Made by a program: the position numbers and the translations under genes. A stretch of DNA of 64,000 nucleotides from Aeromonas veronii (GTDB lineage Bacteria; Pseudomonadota; Gammaproteobacteria; Enterobacterales; Aeromonadaceae), in contig NZ_CP157875.1 in NCBI RefSeq assembly GCF_040215105.1, positions 859,501 to 923,500 on the forward strand. The letters are read 5' to 3'. The notes below the pieces were generated by a model, which was given only the letters and a program-made list of their open reading frames with translations, was not told the DNA's origin and searched no databases. Of this stretch, positions 38,847 through 49,528 are shown one piece after another (position 1 is the first letter of the stretch; every line of letters starts with the position of its first letter).

Positions 38847-38852
38847 TTATTA

Positions 38853-38880
38853 TTGATCTTTATTGATAGCTGAGTAATAT
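38853..38880 (+). promoter_or_regulatory. Possible hutA promoter
   Basis: TTGATC (38853-38858), a 16-base spacer and TAATAT (38875-38880) lie between the two Fur boxes. Both hexamers match 4 of 6 consensus bases. Confidence 0.4.
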
Positions 38881-38890
38881 GCCTTCCGCT

Positions 38891-38905
38891 TGATAATAAT
38901 TCTCA
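38891..38905. promoter_or_regulatory. Fur box overlapping the hutA leader
   Basis: TGATAATAATTCTCA matches 14 of 15 positions of the 7-1-7 Fur motif (the central base is free). It ends 14 bases before the hutA start codon and close to its ribosome-binding site AAGGA. Confidence 0.82.
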
Positions 38906-38919
38906 ATAAGGATTTTGCA

Positions 38920-41013
38920 GTGGCGCACAACAACACCCCATCATTGATTGCCCTCGCCGTGGCGGCTGGCCTGGTTTCCCCCGCTTTCGCCGCAGACAAG
39001 AAAGCTGATGAAGTCATGGTCGTCAGTGGCTCCCGGATGGAGCAGAAGCTGGAAGATGTCTCCGCTCCCATCGCCGTCATCACCTCTGAGCAGATCGAAG
39101 AGCAGGTCGTCACCAATGCGGCCGACCTGTTCCGCTACGAGCCAGGCGTGAGCGTGCAGGGCGGCGCGGGCGATGCCCAGACCTTCACCATCCGTGGCAT
39201 GAGCGAAAACCGGGTCAAGGTCGTGCAGGATGGCGTGCGCCAGAACGATGCCTACAAGAACGGCGGCGTCGGTCAAACCTATTTTGACACCGACATGATC
39301 AAGCAGATTGAAGTGGCCAAGGGGCCGGCTTCCGCCGCTTACGGCTCCGATGCCCTGGGTGGCGTCATCGCCATCACCACCAAGGATGCGGAAGACTTCC
39401 TCAAGGGCCGTGACAGCTATCTGGATGCGACCACCGGCTACGCCTCCAGCAGCCACCAGAACATGGCGGGCTTCACCGGCGCCCTGCGTACCGGCGACTT
39501 CGAGAACCTGTTGCGCTACACCTGGCGCGATGGCGGTGTGACCCAGAACTACGATGGCGACAAGGACGAGTTCGACATCGTCAGCCAGGCAGTGCTGTTC
39601 AAGAGCAAGTGGAACTTCAGCGAGGATCAGTTCCTGAAGCTGACCGTCGACTATTTCACCGAAGGCCAAGATCCGGATGCCATCGACCTGAGCAAGACGA
39701 GCTCCGTCTTCAACCAGCCGATCACCGACAAGGACACCGACAACGTCTCCGTGGTGCTGGATCACGGCATCGCCCTGAACGCTGGCTGGGCCGATCGCAT
39801 CGACAGCAAGGTCTACTATGCCCGTACCAAGCAGACCCTGGATCAGTACGCTTCCTCCAAGTACCCGGTCAACCCGCGCAACCCCTATGTGACCAAGAAC
39901 TCCCTGGATCACAACGGCTTCGAGCAGGAGAGCCTGGGTGCCCAGGTGAAGTTCAGCAAGGCCCTCGACAACCAGCGTCTGGCCTGGGGTGTGGAGTATG
40001 AGCACACCGACAACGAGCGTACCCGCTTCAAGGCCCCGACCGTGCCGGGTGACTTCGTCGGCTACAGCGAGCTGAGCTTCCCGTCCACCACCAGCGAGCG
40101 CAGCGCCATCTGGGCCTTTGACGAGATCAAGTTCGGCGAGCGCTGGGTGCTGACCCCGGGCATGCGTTACGACTACTACAAGATGACCCCGGACGAAGAT
40201 CCGGCCTACACCGGCGACAAGCTGCAGAAGGTCTCCGAAGGGGAGTTCTCACCCAAGCTGGGTCTGGTGTTCAAGGCACACGAGGCGGCCAACCTGTTCG
40301 CCCAGTACAGCCACGGCTTCAAGGCGCCCATGTATGACAACGCCTTCTCCACCCTGAACCACCAGGCATACGGCTACCGCATCGAGCCGAACCCGGATCT
40401 GAAGTCCGAGAGCAGTGATGGCATCGATCTGGGTGTGCGTGGCAGCGCCGGCGGCTTCAGCTACGAAGTGGCCACCTTCTACAACAAGTTTGACGACTTC
40501 ATCGAGCTGGCTCAGGTCGGCACCGAAGGCCGCACCGCTGTTTACGAGTACCAGAACCTGGACAAGGCCACCACCAAGGGGGTCGAGGCCAAGGCGGATT
40601 ACTGGTTGAACGATCTGGTCAACGTCTGGGGTAACCTGGCCTACATCGAAGGCAAGGACGGGGATGGCAACTACATCAACAGCCTGAGCCCGCTCAACGG
40701 CAGCCTGGGTCTGCGTCTGGAACAGCCGACCTGGAACATCAACACCGCCCTGCGCTTCGCCGATGACATGGACAAGGTACGCAAGGATGCCCGTGGCAAC
40801 GACTACATCAAGAGCGCCGGCTGGGGTGTGGTTGACCTCTACGCCCAGTTCAAGCCCCTGCAGGACTTGCAGCTCAACGTCGGTGTATTCAACCTGTTCG
40901 ACAAGGAGTACACCACCTACGAGAGCATGACGGGTCTGGCCGCGAGCAGCAGCACCGAGCACCTGAGCGAGCCGGGTCGCAACCTGAGCGCCCGCGTCAA
41001 GTACGTGTTCTGA
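38920..41013 (+). CDS. hutA: TonB-dependent heme/hemoglobin receptor HutA
   Basis: A 697-residue outer-membrane receptor. The start is the GTG at 38920, with AAGGA about 7 bases upstream; a TTG at 38890 is in frame but overlaps the Fur box. The signal peptide ends at AFA, then a TonB box (DEVMVVSGSR), a plug (RGMSENRVKVVQDGVRQND; VAKGPASAAYGSDALGG) and a beta barrel. The heme-receptor motif pair FKAP ... NPDL with an intervening His (LNHQAYG) is present. The barrel ends with aromatic Phe. Fur control is likely. Confidence 0.93.
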   Translation: MAHNNTPSLIALAVAAGLVSPAFAADKKADEVMVVSGSRMEQKLEDVSAPIAVITSEQIEEQVVTNAADLFRYEPGVSVQGGAGDAQTFTIRGMSENRVKVVQDGVRQNDAYKNGGVGQTYFDTDMIKQIEVAKGPASAAYGSDALGGVIAITTKDAEDFLKGRDSYLDATTGYASSSHQNMAGFTGALRTGDFENLLRYTWRDGGVTQNYDGDKDEFDIVSQAVLFKSKWNFSEDQFLKLTVDYFTEGQDPDAIDLSKTSSVFNQPITDKDTDNVSVVLDHGIALNAGWADRIDSKVYYARTKQTLDQYASSKYPVNPRNPYVTKNSLDHNGFEQESLGAQVKFSKALDNQRLAWGVEYEHTDNERTRFKAPTVPGDFVGYSELSFPSTTSERSAIWAFDEIKFGERWVLTPGMRYDYYKMTPDEDPAYTGDKLQKVSEGEFSPKLGLVFKAHEAANLFAQYSHGFKAPMYDNAFSTLNHQAYGYRIEPNPDLKSESSDGIDLGVRGSAGGFSYEVATFYNKFDDFIELAQVGTEGRTAVYEYQNLDKATTKGVEAKADYWLNDLVNVWGNLAYIEGKDGDGNYINSLSPLNGSLGLRLEQPTWNINTALRFADDMDKVRKDARGNDYIKSAGWGVVDLYAQFKPLQDLQLNVGVFNLFDKEYTTYESMTGLAASSSTEHLSEPGRNLSARVKYVF

Positions 41014-41033
41014 TAGCGCACACCGCAACAATG

Positions 41034-41060
41034 AAAAGGGGCCTGATGGCCCCTTTTTTT
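41034..41060 (+). terminator. Intrinsic terminator after hutA
   Basis: AAAAGGGGCC and GGCCCCTTTT arms around TGAT with seven T. Confidence 0.92.
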
Positions 41061-41069
41061 ATGCCTGTC

Positions 41070-41184
41070 GTTCGACATGGGTCATGGGTGGCCCGGGCCG
41101 TGCCATACAGGGTGCCCGTCATCGTCATGCCCCGAGGCCGATGGCAGAGACTGGCAGCCTCTGGCCTAGCGTCCGGTGTTTCAT
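41070..41184 (-). pseudogene. Remnant of an aldo/keto reductase N-terminus
   Basis: From the ATG at 41184 the minus strand encodes MKHRTLGQRLPVSAIGLG, the classic N-terminus of the aldo/keto reductase family. A shift of two bases then breaks the frame with TGA at 41127; in the shifted frame MTMTGTLYG continues the family pattern (normally GCMGMS...YG). After about 28 residues similarity fades at the hutA terminator. The rest of the gene (about 300 codons) is missing, so this is a non-functional fragment. Confidence 0.65.
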
Positions 41185-41366
41185 GATGCTCTCCTGCCGG
41201 TGTGAGGGGGGCTTGCGGCGCACCGGCTCATGAATGAAGTGGGAATGAACGGATGTGCCGAGCGCCGAGGGACAATGCCCTGGCGCTGGCCTGATTCATT
41301 GCCCCTCCTGCTCGCAGGCTAGCCGCTGTGGGGAACGGGGGGAGGCTGGGACGCAGACAAGACGGT

Positions 41367-41594
41367 CACATCGCCCCCCATATCCGGACCGGGCGGCTGG
41401 TGCCGCTGTTGCTTGAACATGTGAGCGACAGCCTGAGCTTCTATCTCTACTACGGCAGCCGCACGGCGCAGCCCGCCCGGGTGCGCCGCTTCATCGATCT
41501 CTGCATCGCGCGGCTCGGGGAGAGCCAGGAGCACCTGCTGAGCCAGGGGGAACTTGAGACCGCGCAGGCACAGGGGTTGGCGTTGCTGGAGTAG
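41367..41594 (+). pseudogene. Remnant of a LysR-type regulator C-terminus
   Basis: The plus strand encodes IAPHIRTGRLVPLLLEH and later SLSFYLYYGSRTAQPARVRRF and IDLCIARLGES, which read as the last 60-75 residues of a LysR substrate-binding domain (the usual RLVPLL ... Y..R...ARVRAFIDF pattern). No HTH or co-inducer domain precedes it; the 180 bases upstream are unrelated. With the reductase remnant pointing away on the other strand, this looks like a collapsed reductase/LysR divergent pair. The frame is open to a TAG at 41592. Confidence 0.6.
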
Positions 41595-41748
41595 GGCTGC
41601 CTGTCCCATCGAGGGCGGGCGTCCCGTGGGCATGTTGAGACAAAGGCCCCATTTTGTTGATATTGATGAGGTTATCCCTCGGATCCCAGGGGATACCTGG
41701 GCCAGGATGGGGTATTCTCTATGCCCCTTGCGCCATTGCCGAGTCTCT

Positions 41749-42894
41749 ATGCCCGCCTTCTCCTGGTTAGCCCTCTTCTTCGGGGCCTTCTATTTCGTCT
41801 ATGGCGCCTACCTGCCGTTCTGGTCGCTCTGGCTGGAGGGGATAGGGGTGAGCGCCGAACAGATAGGTCTGCTGCTCGGTGCCGGCATGGCGATACGTTT
41901 TGCTGGCAATCTGCTGATCATGGGGCGGATCAAGGGAGCCGGGCAGCTGCTGCCGCTGATCCGTCTGCTCTGCCTCTTGAGTCTGCTGGCCTTCCTCGGA
42001 TTCTATCTGAGTCACCATCTCTGGTGGCTGGTGGCGCTGACCCTGGTGGCAAACTTCATCTATCCGACCCTGATGCCGGTGGGGGAGGCGCTGGCCACCC
42101 GCATGGTGGTGCAGACCCACCTCGACTACGGCAAGGTGCGGCTGTGCGGCTCCTTCGCCTTCATCGTCGCCTCGACCCTGGTGGGGGCCCTGGTGGGCAA
42201 CTTCGGTAGCGACTGGGTATTGCACACCATGGCGGCGGGCCTGCTGCTGATGCTGGTGCTGAGTCTGCTGCCCCTCCATCCCGCGCCACAGGAGTTGGTG
42301 GGGGAGCGAGACAGGGCCTCCCTGAGAGAGACCCTGAAGTCCGCCTCGGTGCGGCGCTTCCTGCTCATCACCGCCCTGCTACAGGGCAGTCACGCCGCCT
42401 ACTACGGTTTCAGCGCCATCTACTGGAAGGCCGAGGGCTACAGCGGCACCGTCATCGGCTACCTCTGGGCGCTGGGGGTGGTGGCGGAGATCTGCATGTT
42501 CGCCGCCGACAAACGCTTCCTGCAGCGCTTCGGTGCCCAGAGCCTGTTTCTCATCGGTGCCATCGGCTGCGTGGTGCGCTGGGCCCTGCTCGGCGCCTCC
42601 AGCGAGATCGGTGTACTGGTGCTCGGCCAGTTGCTCCATGCGGTGACCTTCTGCGTCAGCCACCTGGGCGCCATCCGCTTCATGACCCGCCAACTGCCTC
42701 CCGAGCAGATGATCCCGGCCCAGGGGCTCTATGCGGCTCTCGGCCTAGGCATGGTGGTGGCGGCGCTGATGACCCTCTGCGGCGTGCTGTTCGAGCCCCT
42801 CGGTGGCGGCATCTTCTACCTCATGATATTGGTGGTGCTGCCGGTGTTCGTGTTGCGCCTGCGCGATGTGACCCCTGTCGGGAGCCAGTCATGA
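41749..42894 (+). CDS. MFS transporter, HcaT-like
   Basis: A 381-residue, about twelve-helix major facilitator, close in pattern to the 3-phenylpropionate transporter HcaT/nucleoside-symporter branch (MPAFSWLALFFGAFYFVYGAYLPFWSLWLEG; VQTHLDYGKVRLCGSFAFI; ALLQGSHAAYYGFSAIYWK). Substrate in this genome is unknown and no phenylpropionate catabolic genes are nearby. The start at 41749 is set by the family N-terminus; the ribosome-binding site is weak. It lies 66 bases before a sensor kinase and may share its transcript. Confidence 0.82.
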   Translation: MPAFSWLALFFGAFYFVYGAYLPFWSLWLEGIGVSAEQIGLLLGAGMAIRFAGNLLIMGRIKGAGQLLPLIRLLCLLSLLAFLGFYLSHHLWWLVALTLVANFIYPTLMPVGEALATRMVVQTHLDYGKVRLCGSFAFIVASTLVGALVGNFGSDWVLHTMAAGLLLMLVLSLLPLHPAPQELVGERDRASLRETLKSASVRRFLLITALLQGSHAAYYGFSAIYWKAEGYSGTVIGYLWALGVVAEICMFAADKRFLQRFGAQSLFLIGAIGCVVRWALLGASSEIGVLVLGQLLHAVTFCVSHLGAIRFMTRQLPPEQMIPAQGLYAALGLGMVVAALMTLCGVLFEPLGGGIFYLMILVVLPVFVLRLRDVTPVGSQS

Positions 42895-42960
42895 TTGCCG
42901 TTTCGCGGCGCGGCGGTTGGGCGGCGCCTCTCATCTATCTGGACAAGGGAGTCTGAGCAG

Positions 42961-45900
42961 ATGCACCAAGGATGGTTGCTGATCGGGTTGTCGCTCGCCT
43001 ATCTGGGCCTGCTGTTCCTCATCGCCTTCGTGGCGGACAAGAGCAAGCGCCGCCGCCTCAAGGGGCAGCCCCTGCTCTACAGCCTGTCGCTCGCGGTCTA
43101 TTGCACCTCCTGGACCTTCTTCGGCACCGTGGGCCAGGCCAGCGAGTCCCCCTGGTCTCCCGTCCCCATCTACCTCGGCCCCATGCTGGTGTTCCTGTTC
43201 GGCTGGCGGCTCCTGGCCCGCCTCATCCTGGTGGCCAAGCGCGAGCACATCACCTCCATCGCCGATTTCATCGCAGCCCGCTATGGCAAGTCCCAGCGAC
43301 TGGCCATGGTGATCACCCTGATCGCCGTGATGGGGATACTTCCCTACCTGGTCTTGCAGCTCAAGGCGATCGTCACAGGGCTGGATCTGCTGATGGCGAA
43401 CTCGGTGCCAGCAGGGCCCACTGGCAATACCGGGGAATTGGCTCTGGGCGTCACTCTCATACTCGCCCTTTTCAGCATTTTGTTCGGCACCCGCAACCTG
43501 GATGCCACCGAACACCATCGCGGCATGGTGGTGGCCATCGCCTTCGAGTCCCTGGTCAAACTGCTCGCCTTCATGGCGGTGGGGGGCTTCGCGCTCTGGC
43601 TCATCATCAGCGAGCCGAGCCAGAGCCGCTCTCTGGTGGCCAGCGACTTCATGGATGCCGTGGTGGATGTCTCCCCGGGCAGCCTGCTGGAGCTCGCCAT
43701 CTATACGCTGGTGGCCATGTGCGCCGTCATTTGCCTGCCGCGCCAGTTCCATGTGACTGTGGTGGAGAACAACCAGGGGCAGGATCTGCACTGGGCGCGC
43801 TGGGTCTTCCCGCTCTATCTGTTCCTGATGGGGCTCTTCATCTGGCCTCTGGCCCTGGCGGGCAAGCAGTGGGTGGGGGCGGATCTGGGGTCGGACACCT
43901 ATGTCATCAGTCTGCCCATGTCCCTGGGATTCGACGGCATGGCGATGCTGGCCTTCCTCGGCGGCACCTCGGCGGCCACCGGCATGGTGATCGTCTGTAC
44001 CATCGCCCTGGCCATCATGGTCAGCAACGATCTGGTGCTGCCGGTGTTGCTGCGCCGCTTCTGGCAACAGGGGCGGGATGAGCGGCTGATGCGGCTGCTG
44101 CTGCAGGTGCGCCGCGGCGTCATCCTGCTGATCCTGCTGGCGGCCTGGACCCTCTATCTCTGGCTCGGGGATCTCACCAGCCTCTCCCGCATCGGCTATC
44201 TGTCGTTCGGGGCCGTGGCCCAGTTTGCCCCGGCGCTGCTGCTCGGCCTCTATTGGCGTCATGGCAATCGCAAGGGGGTCTACCTCGGTCTCGGCCTCGG
44301 GGTCAGCCTCTGGTTCCTGACGTTGCTGGCGGAAAGCGGCCTGTTGGCGGGCTCCCCCCTGGAGGCCCTGCTGGCACCGCCCAACTGGCCCGCGTTCCGG
44401 GAGCTGAGCCTCGGGGCCTGGTGCATCTTCATCAGCCTGCTGCTCAACCTCGCGGGCTATGTGGCGGGATCCTTGCTGTCGCGGGCGGCGGTGAGCGAGC
44501 GGCTGCAGGCGGCGAACTTCGTCGGCAAGCCGAGCCGGGATCAGGCGACCCTCTATCAGGCGCGGGTCTCGGTCAAGGAGCTGGAGATGCTGGCGGCCCG
44601 TTTCGTGGGATCCAGCCGGGTCAAACGGGCCTTCGGCCGTTTCGCCGGCGAGCACGGCGGCACCCTGGCGCCCCAGATGCAGGCCTCGGCCGAACTTATC
44701 GCCCACACGGAGCGGCTGCTGGCCGGGGTGTTCGGCACTTCGTCGGCGCGGCTGGTACTGGCCTCCGCCCTGCAGGGGCGCAACATGCAGCTCGAGGAGA
44801 TCGCCACCATAGTGGACGAGGCCTCGGACGTGTTTCGCTTCAACCGGGGTCTGCTGCAGGGGGCCATCGAACACATGGGGCAGGGGATCTCGGTGGTGGA
44901 CAGGGAGCTCAAGCTGGTGGCCTGGAACCGACGCTATATCGAGCTGTTCCACTATCCACACGGCCTCATCCAGGTGGGACGCTCCATCGAGGAGATCATT
45001 CGCTACAACGCCGAGCAGGGGCTGTGCGGCCCCGGTGAAATTGAAGCCCATGTGGCGCGCCGTGTCGCCTTCATGCAGCGGGGCAGCCCCCACGTCTCGG
45101 CCCGGGAGCGGCCGGATGGCCGGGTGATCGAGATGCAGGGCAACCCCATGCCGGCGGGAGGCTTCGTCATGACCTTCACCGACATCACCCCGTTTCGGGC
45201 GGCGGAGCGGGTGCTGCGGGAAGCGAATGAGCACCTGGAGGCGCGGGTGGCGGAGCGTACCCGCGAGCTGTCGGCGCTCAACAGCCAGCTGCTGCTGGTG
45301 AACCAGCAGGTGGAGCGGGCCAATCACTCCAAGAGCCGCTTCCTCGCGGCGGTGAGCCACGATCTCACCCAGCCCCTCAATGCCGCCAAGCTGTTCACCT
45401 CCTCCCTGCTGGAGATGCTGCCAGGGGAGCAGGGAGTGGAGCAGAGGGCAGAGCAGATCCGGATCGCCCGCCACATCGACGATGCCCTGGGGGCGACCGA
45501 GGATCTCATCACGGATCTGCTGGATATCTCCCGGCTCGAAGCGGGCAAGTTCAAGGCGAAGAAGCTGGACTTCGCCCTGAGGGACGTGTTCGACAACCTC
45601 AAGGCAGAGTTCGGAGTATTGGCGCAAGCGGGAGATATCCAGTTCTCCGTGGTGGAGAGCGGGCTCGCGGTCCACAGCGACGTGCGCCTGCTGCGCCGGG
45701 TGCTGCAAAACTTCCTCACCAATGCGTTTCGCTACAACCCGGGGGGGCGGGTGCTGCTCGGCTGTCGCCGGCTCGGGAACAAGGTGCGCATCGAGGTGTG
45801 GGACAATGGTCCCGGCATCCCCTACGACAAGCAGGAGACCATCTTCGACGAGTTCTCCCGCCTCGATCACTCCCGCACCGCCCGCGAGCAGGGGCTTGGC

Positions 45901-46440
45901 CTCGGGCTCGCCATCGCCCGCGGCATCTCCCTGGTGCTGGGCCATCAGCTCTCGCTGCGCAGCTGGCCGGATGTGGGCTCGGTGTTTGCCATCACCCTCA
46001 ATCTCGCGGCCCGCCCCGTGCAGCCACAACCGGTGGCAGCCCCCGTGGTGCGGGACAGCCAGCTGGAGGGGGTCAGGATCCTCTGCATCGACAACGAGGA
46101 GGATATCCTCACCGCCATGGCCTCCCTGCTGGGGCGTTGGGGTTGCGAGGTACGCTGTGCCCAGAGCCAGGCCCAGGCGGAGGATCTCATCGCCGGTGGC
46201 TTCCTGCCCAGGCTGGTGCTGTCGGATTATCACCTCGATGACGGCAAGACGGGGCTGCAGGCCCTGCACATGATCCGGCTGGCCCATGGCAATGGCATCG
46301 ACGGCATCATCATCAGTGCGGATCGCAAGAGCGAGTTGCAGGCCCAGATCCGTGAACACGGTTATGGCTATATCAGCAAACCGGTCAAACCCCTCAAGCT
46401 CAGGGCCCTGATGAACAGCCTGCTGCTACCCATTGCGTGA
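42961..46440 (+). CDS. Hybrid sensor kinase fused to a sodium/solute symporter domain
   Basis: A 1159-residue fusion. Residues 1 to about 510 form a 12-13-helix SSS-family transporter domain (LYSLSLAVYCTSWTFFGTVG; AREHITSIADFIAARYGKS-like segment). Then come a PAS-like region (QGISVVDRELKLVAWNRRY), a coiled coil, a DHp domain with phospho-acceptor His800 in SHDLTQPLNA, an ATPase domain (N921; DNGPGIP at 948; GLGLGLAIARG) and a C-terminal receiver with D1089 and K1140. This layout is that of CbrA/ErcS-type kinases that couple nutrient uptake or sensing to signalling. No cognate regulator gene is adjacent. Confidence 0.92.
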   Translation: MHQGWLLIGLSLAYLGLLFLIAFVADKSKRRRLKGQPLLYSLSLAVYCTSWTFFGTVGQASESPWSPVPIYLGPMLVFLFGWRLLARLILVAKREHITSIADFIAARYGKSQRLAMVITLIAVMGILPYLVLQLKAIVTGLDLLMANSVPAGPTGNTGELALGVTLILALFSILFGTRNLDATEHHRGMVVAIAFESLVKLLAFMAVGGFALWLIISEPSQSRSLVASDFMDAVVDVSPGSLLELAIYTLVAMCAVICLPRQFHVTVVENNQGQDLHWARWVFPLYLFLMGLFIWPLALAGKQWVGADLGSDTYVISLPMSLGFDGMAMLAFLGGTSAATGMVIVCTIALAIMVSNDLVLPVLLRRFWQQGRDERLMRLLLQVRRGVILLILLAAWTLYLWLGDLTSLSRIGYLSFGAVAQFAPALLLGLYWRHGNRKGVYLGLGLGVSLWFLTLLAESGLLAGSPLEALLAPPNWPAFRELSLGAWCIFISLLLNLAGYVAGSLLSRAAVSERLQAANFVGKPSRDQATLYQARVSVKELEMLAARFVGSSRVKRAFGRFAGEHGGTLAPQMQASAELIAHTERLLAGVFGTSSARLVLASALQGRNMQLEEIATIVDEASDVFRFNRGLLQGAIEHMGQGISVVDRELKLVAWNRRYIELFHYPHGLIQVGRSIEEIIRYNAEQGLCGPGEIEAHVARRVAFMQRGSPHVSARERPDGRVIEMQGNPMPAGGFVMTFTDITPFRAAERVLREANEHLEARVAERTRELSALNSQLLLVNQQVERANHSKSRFLAAVSHDLTQPLNAAKLFTSSLLEMLPGEQGVEQRAEQIRIARHIDDALGATEDLITDLLDISRLEAGKFKAKKLDFALRDVFDNLKAEFGVLAQAGDIQFSVVESGLAVHSDVRLLRRVLQNFLTNAFRYNPGGRVLLGCRRLGNKVRIEVWDNGPGIPYDKQETIFDEFSRLDHSRTAREQGLGLGLAIARGISLVLGHQLSLRSWPDVGSVFAITLNLAARPVQPQPVAAPVVRDSQLEGVRILCIDNEEDILTAMASLLGRWGCEVRCAQSQAQAEDLIAGGFLPRLVLSDYHLDDGKTGLQALHMIRLAHGNGIDGIIISADRKSELQAQIREHGYGYISKPVKPLKLRALMNSLLLPIA

Positions 46441-46519
46441 CTGCATTCACAGAATCCATCTTTGATTGGTCGGGGTGATAATGGTTATCAATCCAGACTA
46501 TCGGCGACGTTGCTATCTT

Positions 46520-46541
46520 TTGGCTGCGTGATCGCAGCCAA
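46520..46541. repeat. Hairpin after the hybrid kinase gene
   Basis: TTGGCTGCG and CGCAGCCAA are a perfect 9-base stem with loop TGAT, 80 bases after the kinase stop. No T-run follows, so it is either a weak terminator or an mRNA-end stabiliser. Confidence 0.5.
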
Positions 46542-46549
46542 CTGTCAAT

Positions 46550-46566
46550 AGTGAGTCCCTCTCACT
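46550..46566. repeat. Short palindrome upstream of the chitinase leader
   Basis: AGTGAG and CTCACT flank TCCCT. The half-sites recall CRP (TGTGA/TCACA) but spacing and bases do not fit well. It lies about 90 bases before the riboswitch, where an operator would be expected. Confidence 0.35.
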
Positions 46567-46636
46567 GTCATATTTACTAGGTGGCGGGGCCAGCTCTCTC
46601 ATCTATAGTCATTCGGCGATTATTTTCGTCGCAAAT

Positions 46637-46733
46637 CAAGTTGTGCAAAAAGGCAAACCGGGTGAAAGCCCGGGACGCAAAGCCTCCGGTCTAAGGGTCC
46701 GAGTACCTAAGATAGCGGGGCCACCACAGGTTG
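46637..46733 (+). ncRNA. Cyclic di-GMP-I (GEMM) riboswitch aptamer
   Basis: The conserved core is present in order: AGGCAAACC, a P2 stem capped by GAAA (CCGGGT/GCCCGG), GGGACGCAAAGCCTCCGG, CTAAG, and TAGCGGGGCCACC. Outer helix P1 pairs CAAGTTGTG (46637-46645) with CACAGGTTG (46725-46733), one mismatch. It sits in the leader of the chitinase gene, so c-di-GMP level should set chitinase expression. This is a near-complete match to the known class. Confidence 0.93.
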
Positions 46734-46759
46734 TATCGTCCATGGAGCCAAGCCATGGT

Positions 46760-46802
46760 GGCGATGTTGTCTGCGTTACCTGTCAGGTTGCGTTGCCTTT
46801 TT
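46760..46802 (+). terminator. Riboswitch expression-platform terminator
   Basis: GGCGATGTTGTCTG (46760-46773) pairs with CAGGTTGCGTTGCC (46784-46797) over 14 positions (one mismatch, several G-U), and TTTTT follows. An alternative pairing of GCCACCA (46720-46726, aptamer 3' end) with TGGTGGC (46756-46762) would block both P1 and the terminator. This predicts that ligand binding favours termination. Confidence 0.75.
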
Positions 46803-46828
46803 CGTTGTTCATACCAATAACGAAATAA

Positions 46829-49438
<2,610 letters not shown>

Positions 49439-49483
49439 TGACAGTGCATAAATGTGGCGATGTCTTCGGACTCGCCAGGTGAT

Positions 49484-49511
49484 AGAAAAAAGGCCCTTTC
49501 GGGCCTTTTTT
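49484..49511. terminator. Bidirectional terminator between chiA and rlmA
   Basis: AAAAAAGGCCC and GGGCCTTTTTT arms around TTTC. Confidence 0.92.
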
Positions 49512-49528
49512 GATCTGAAGAGAATGGA

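Noticed and set aside
42931-46359. 1142-codon open frame antisense to the hybrid kinase
   Set aside because: The His/Gln/Arg-rich translation has no domain pattern, and long antisense frames are expected in high-GC coding DNA. The plus strand encodes a clear multi-domain kinase.
46550-46566. CRP site upstream of the chitinase
   Set aside because: AGTGAG/CTCACT has one extra base of spacing and lacks the TGTGA core.
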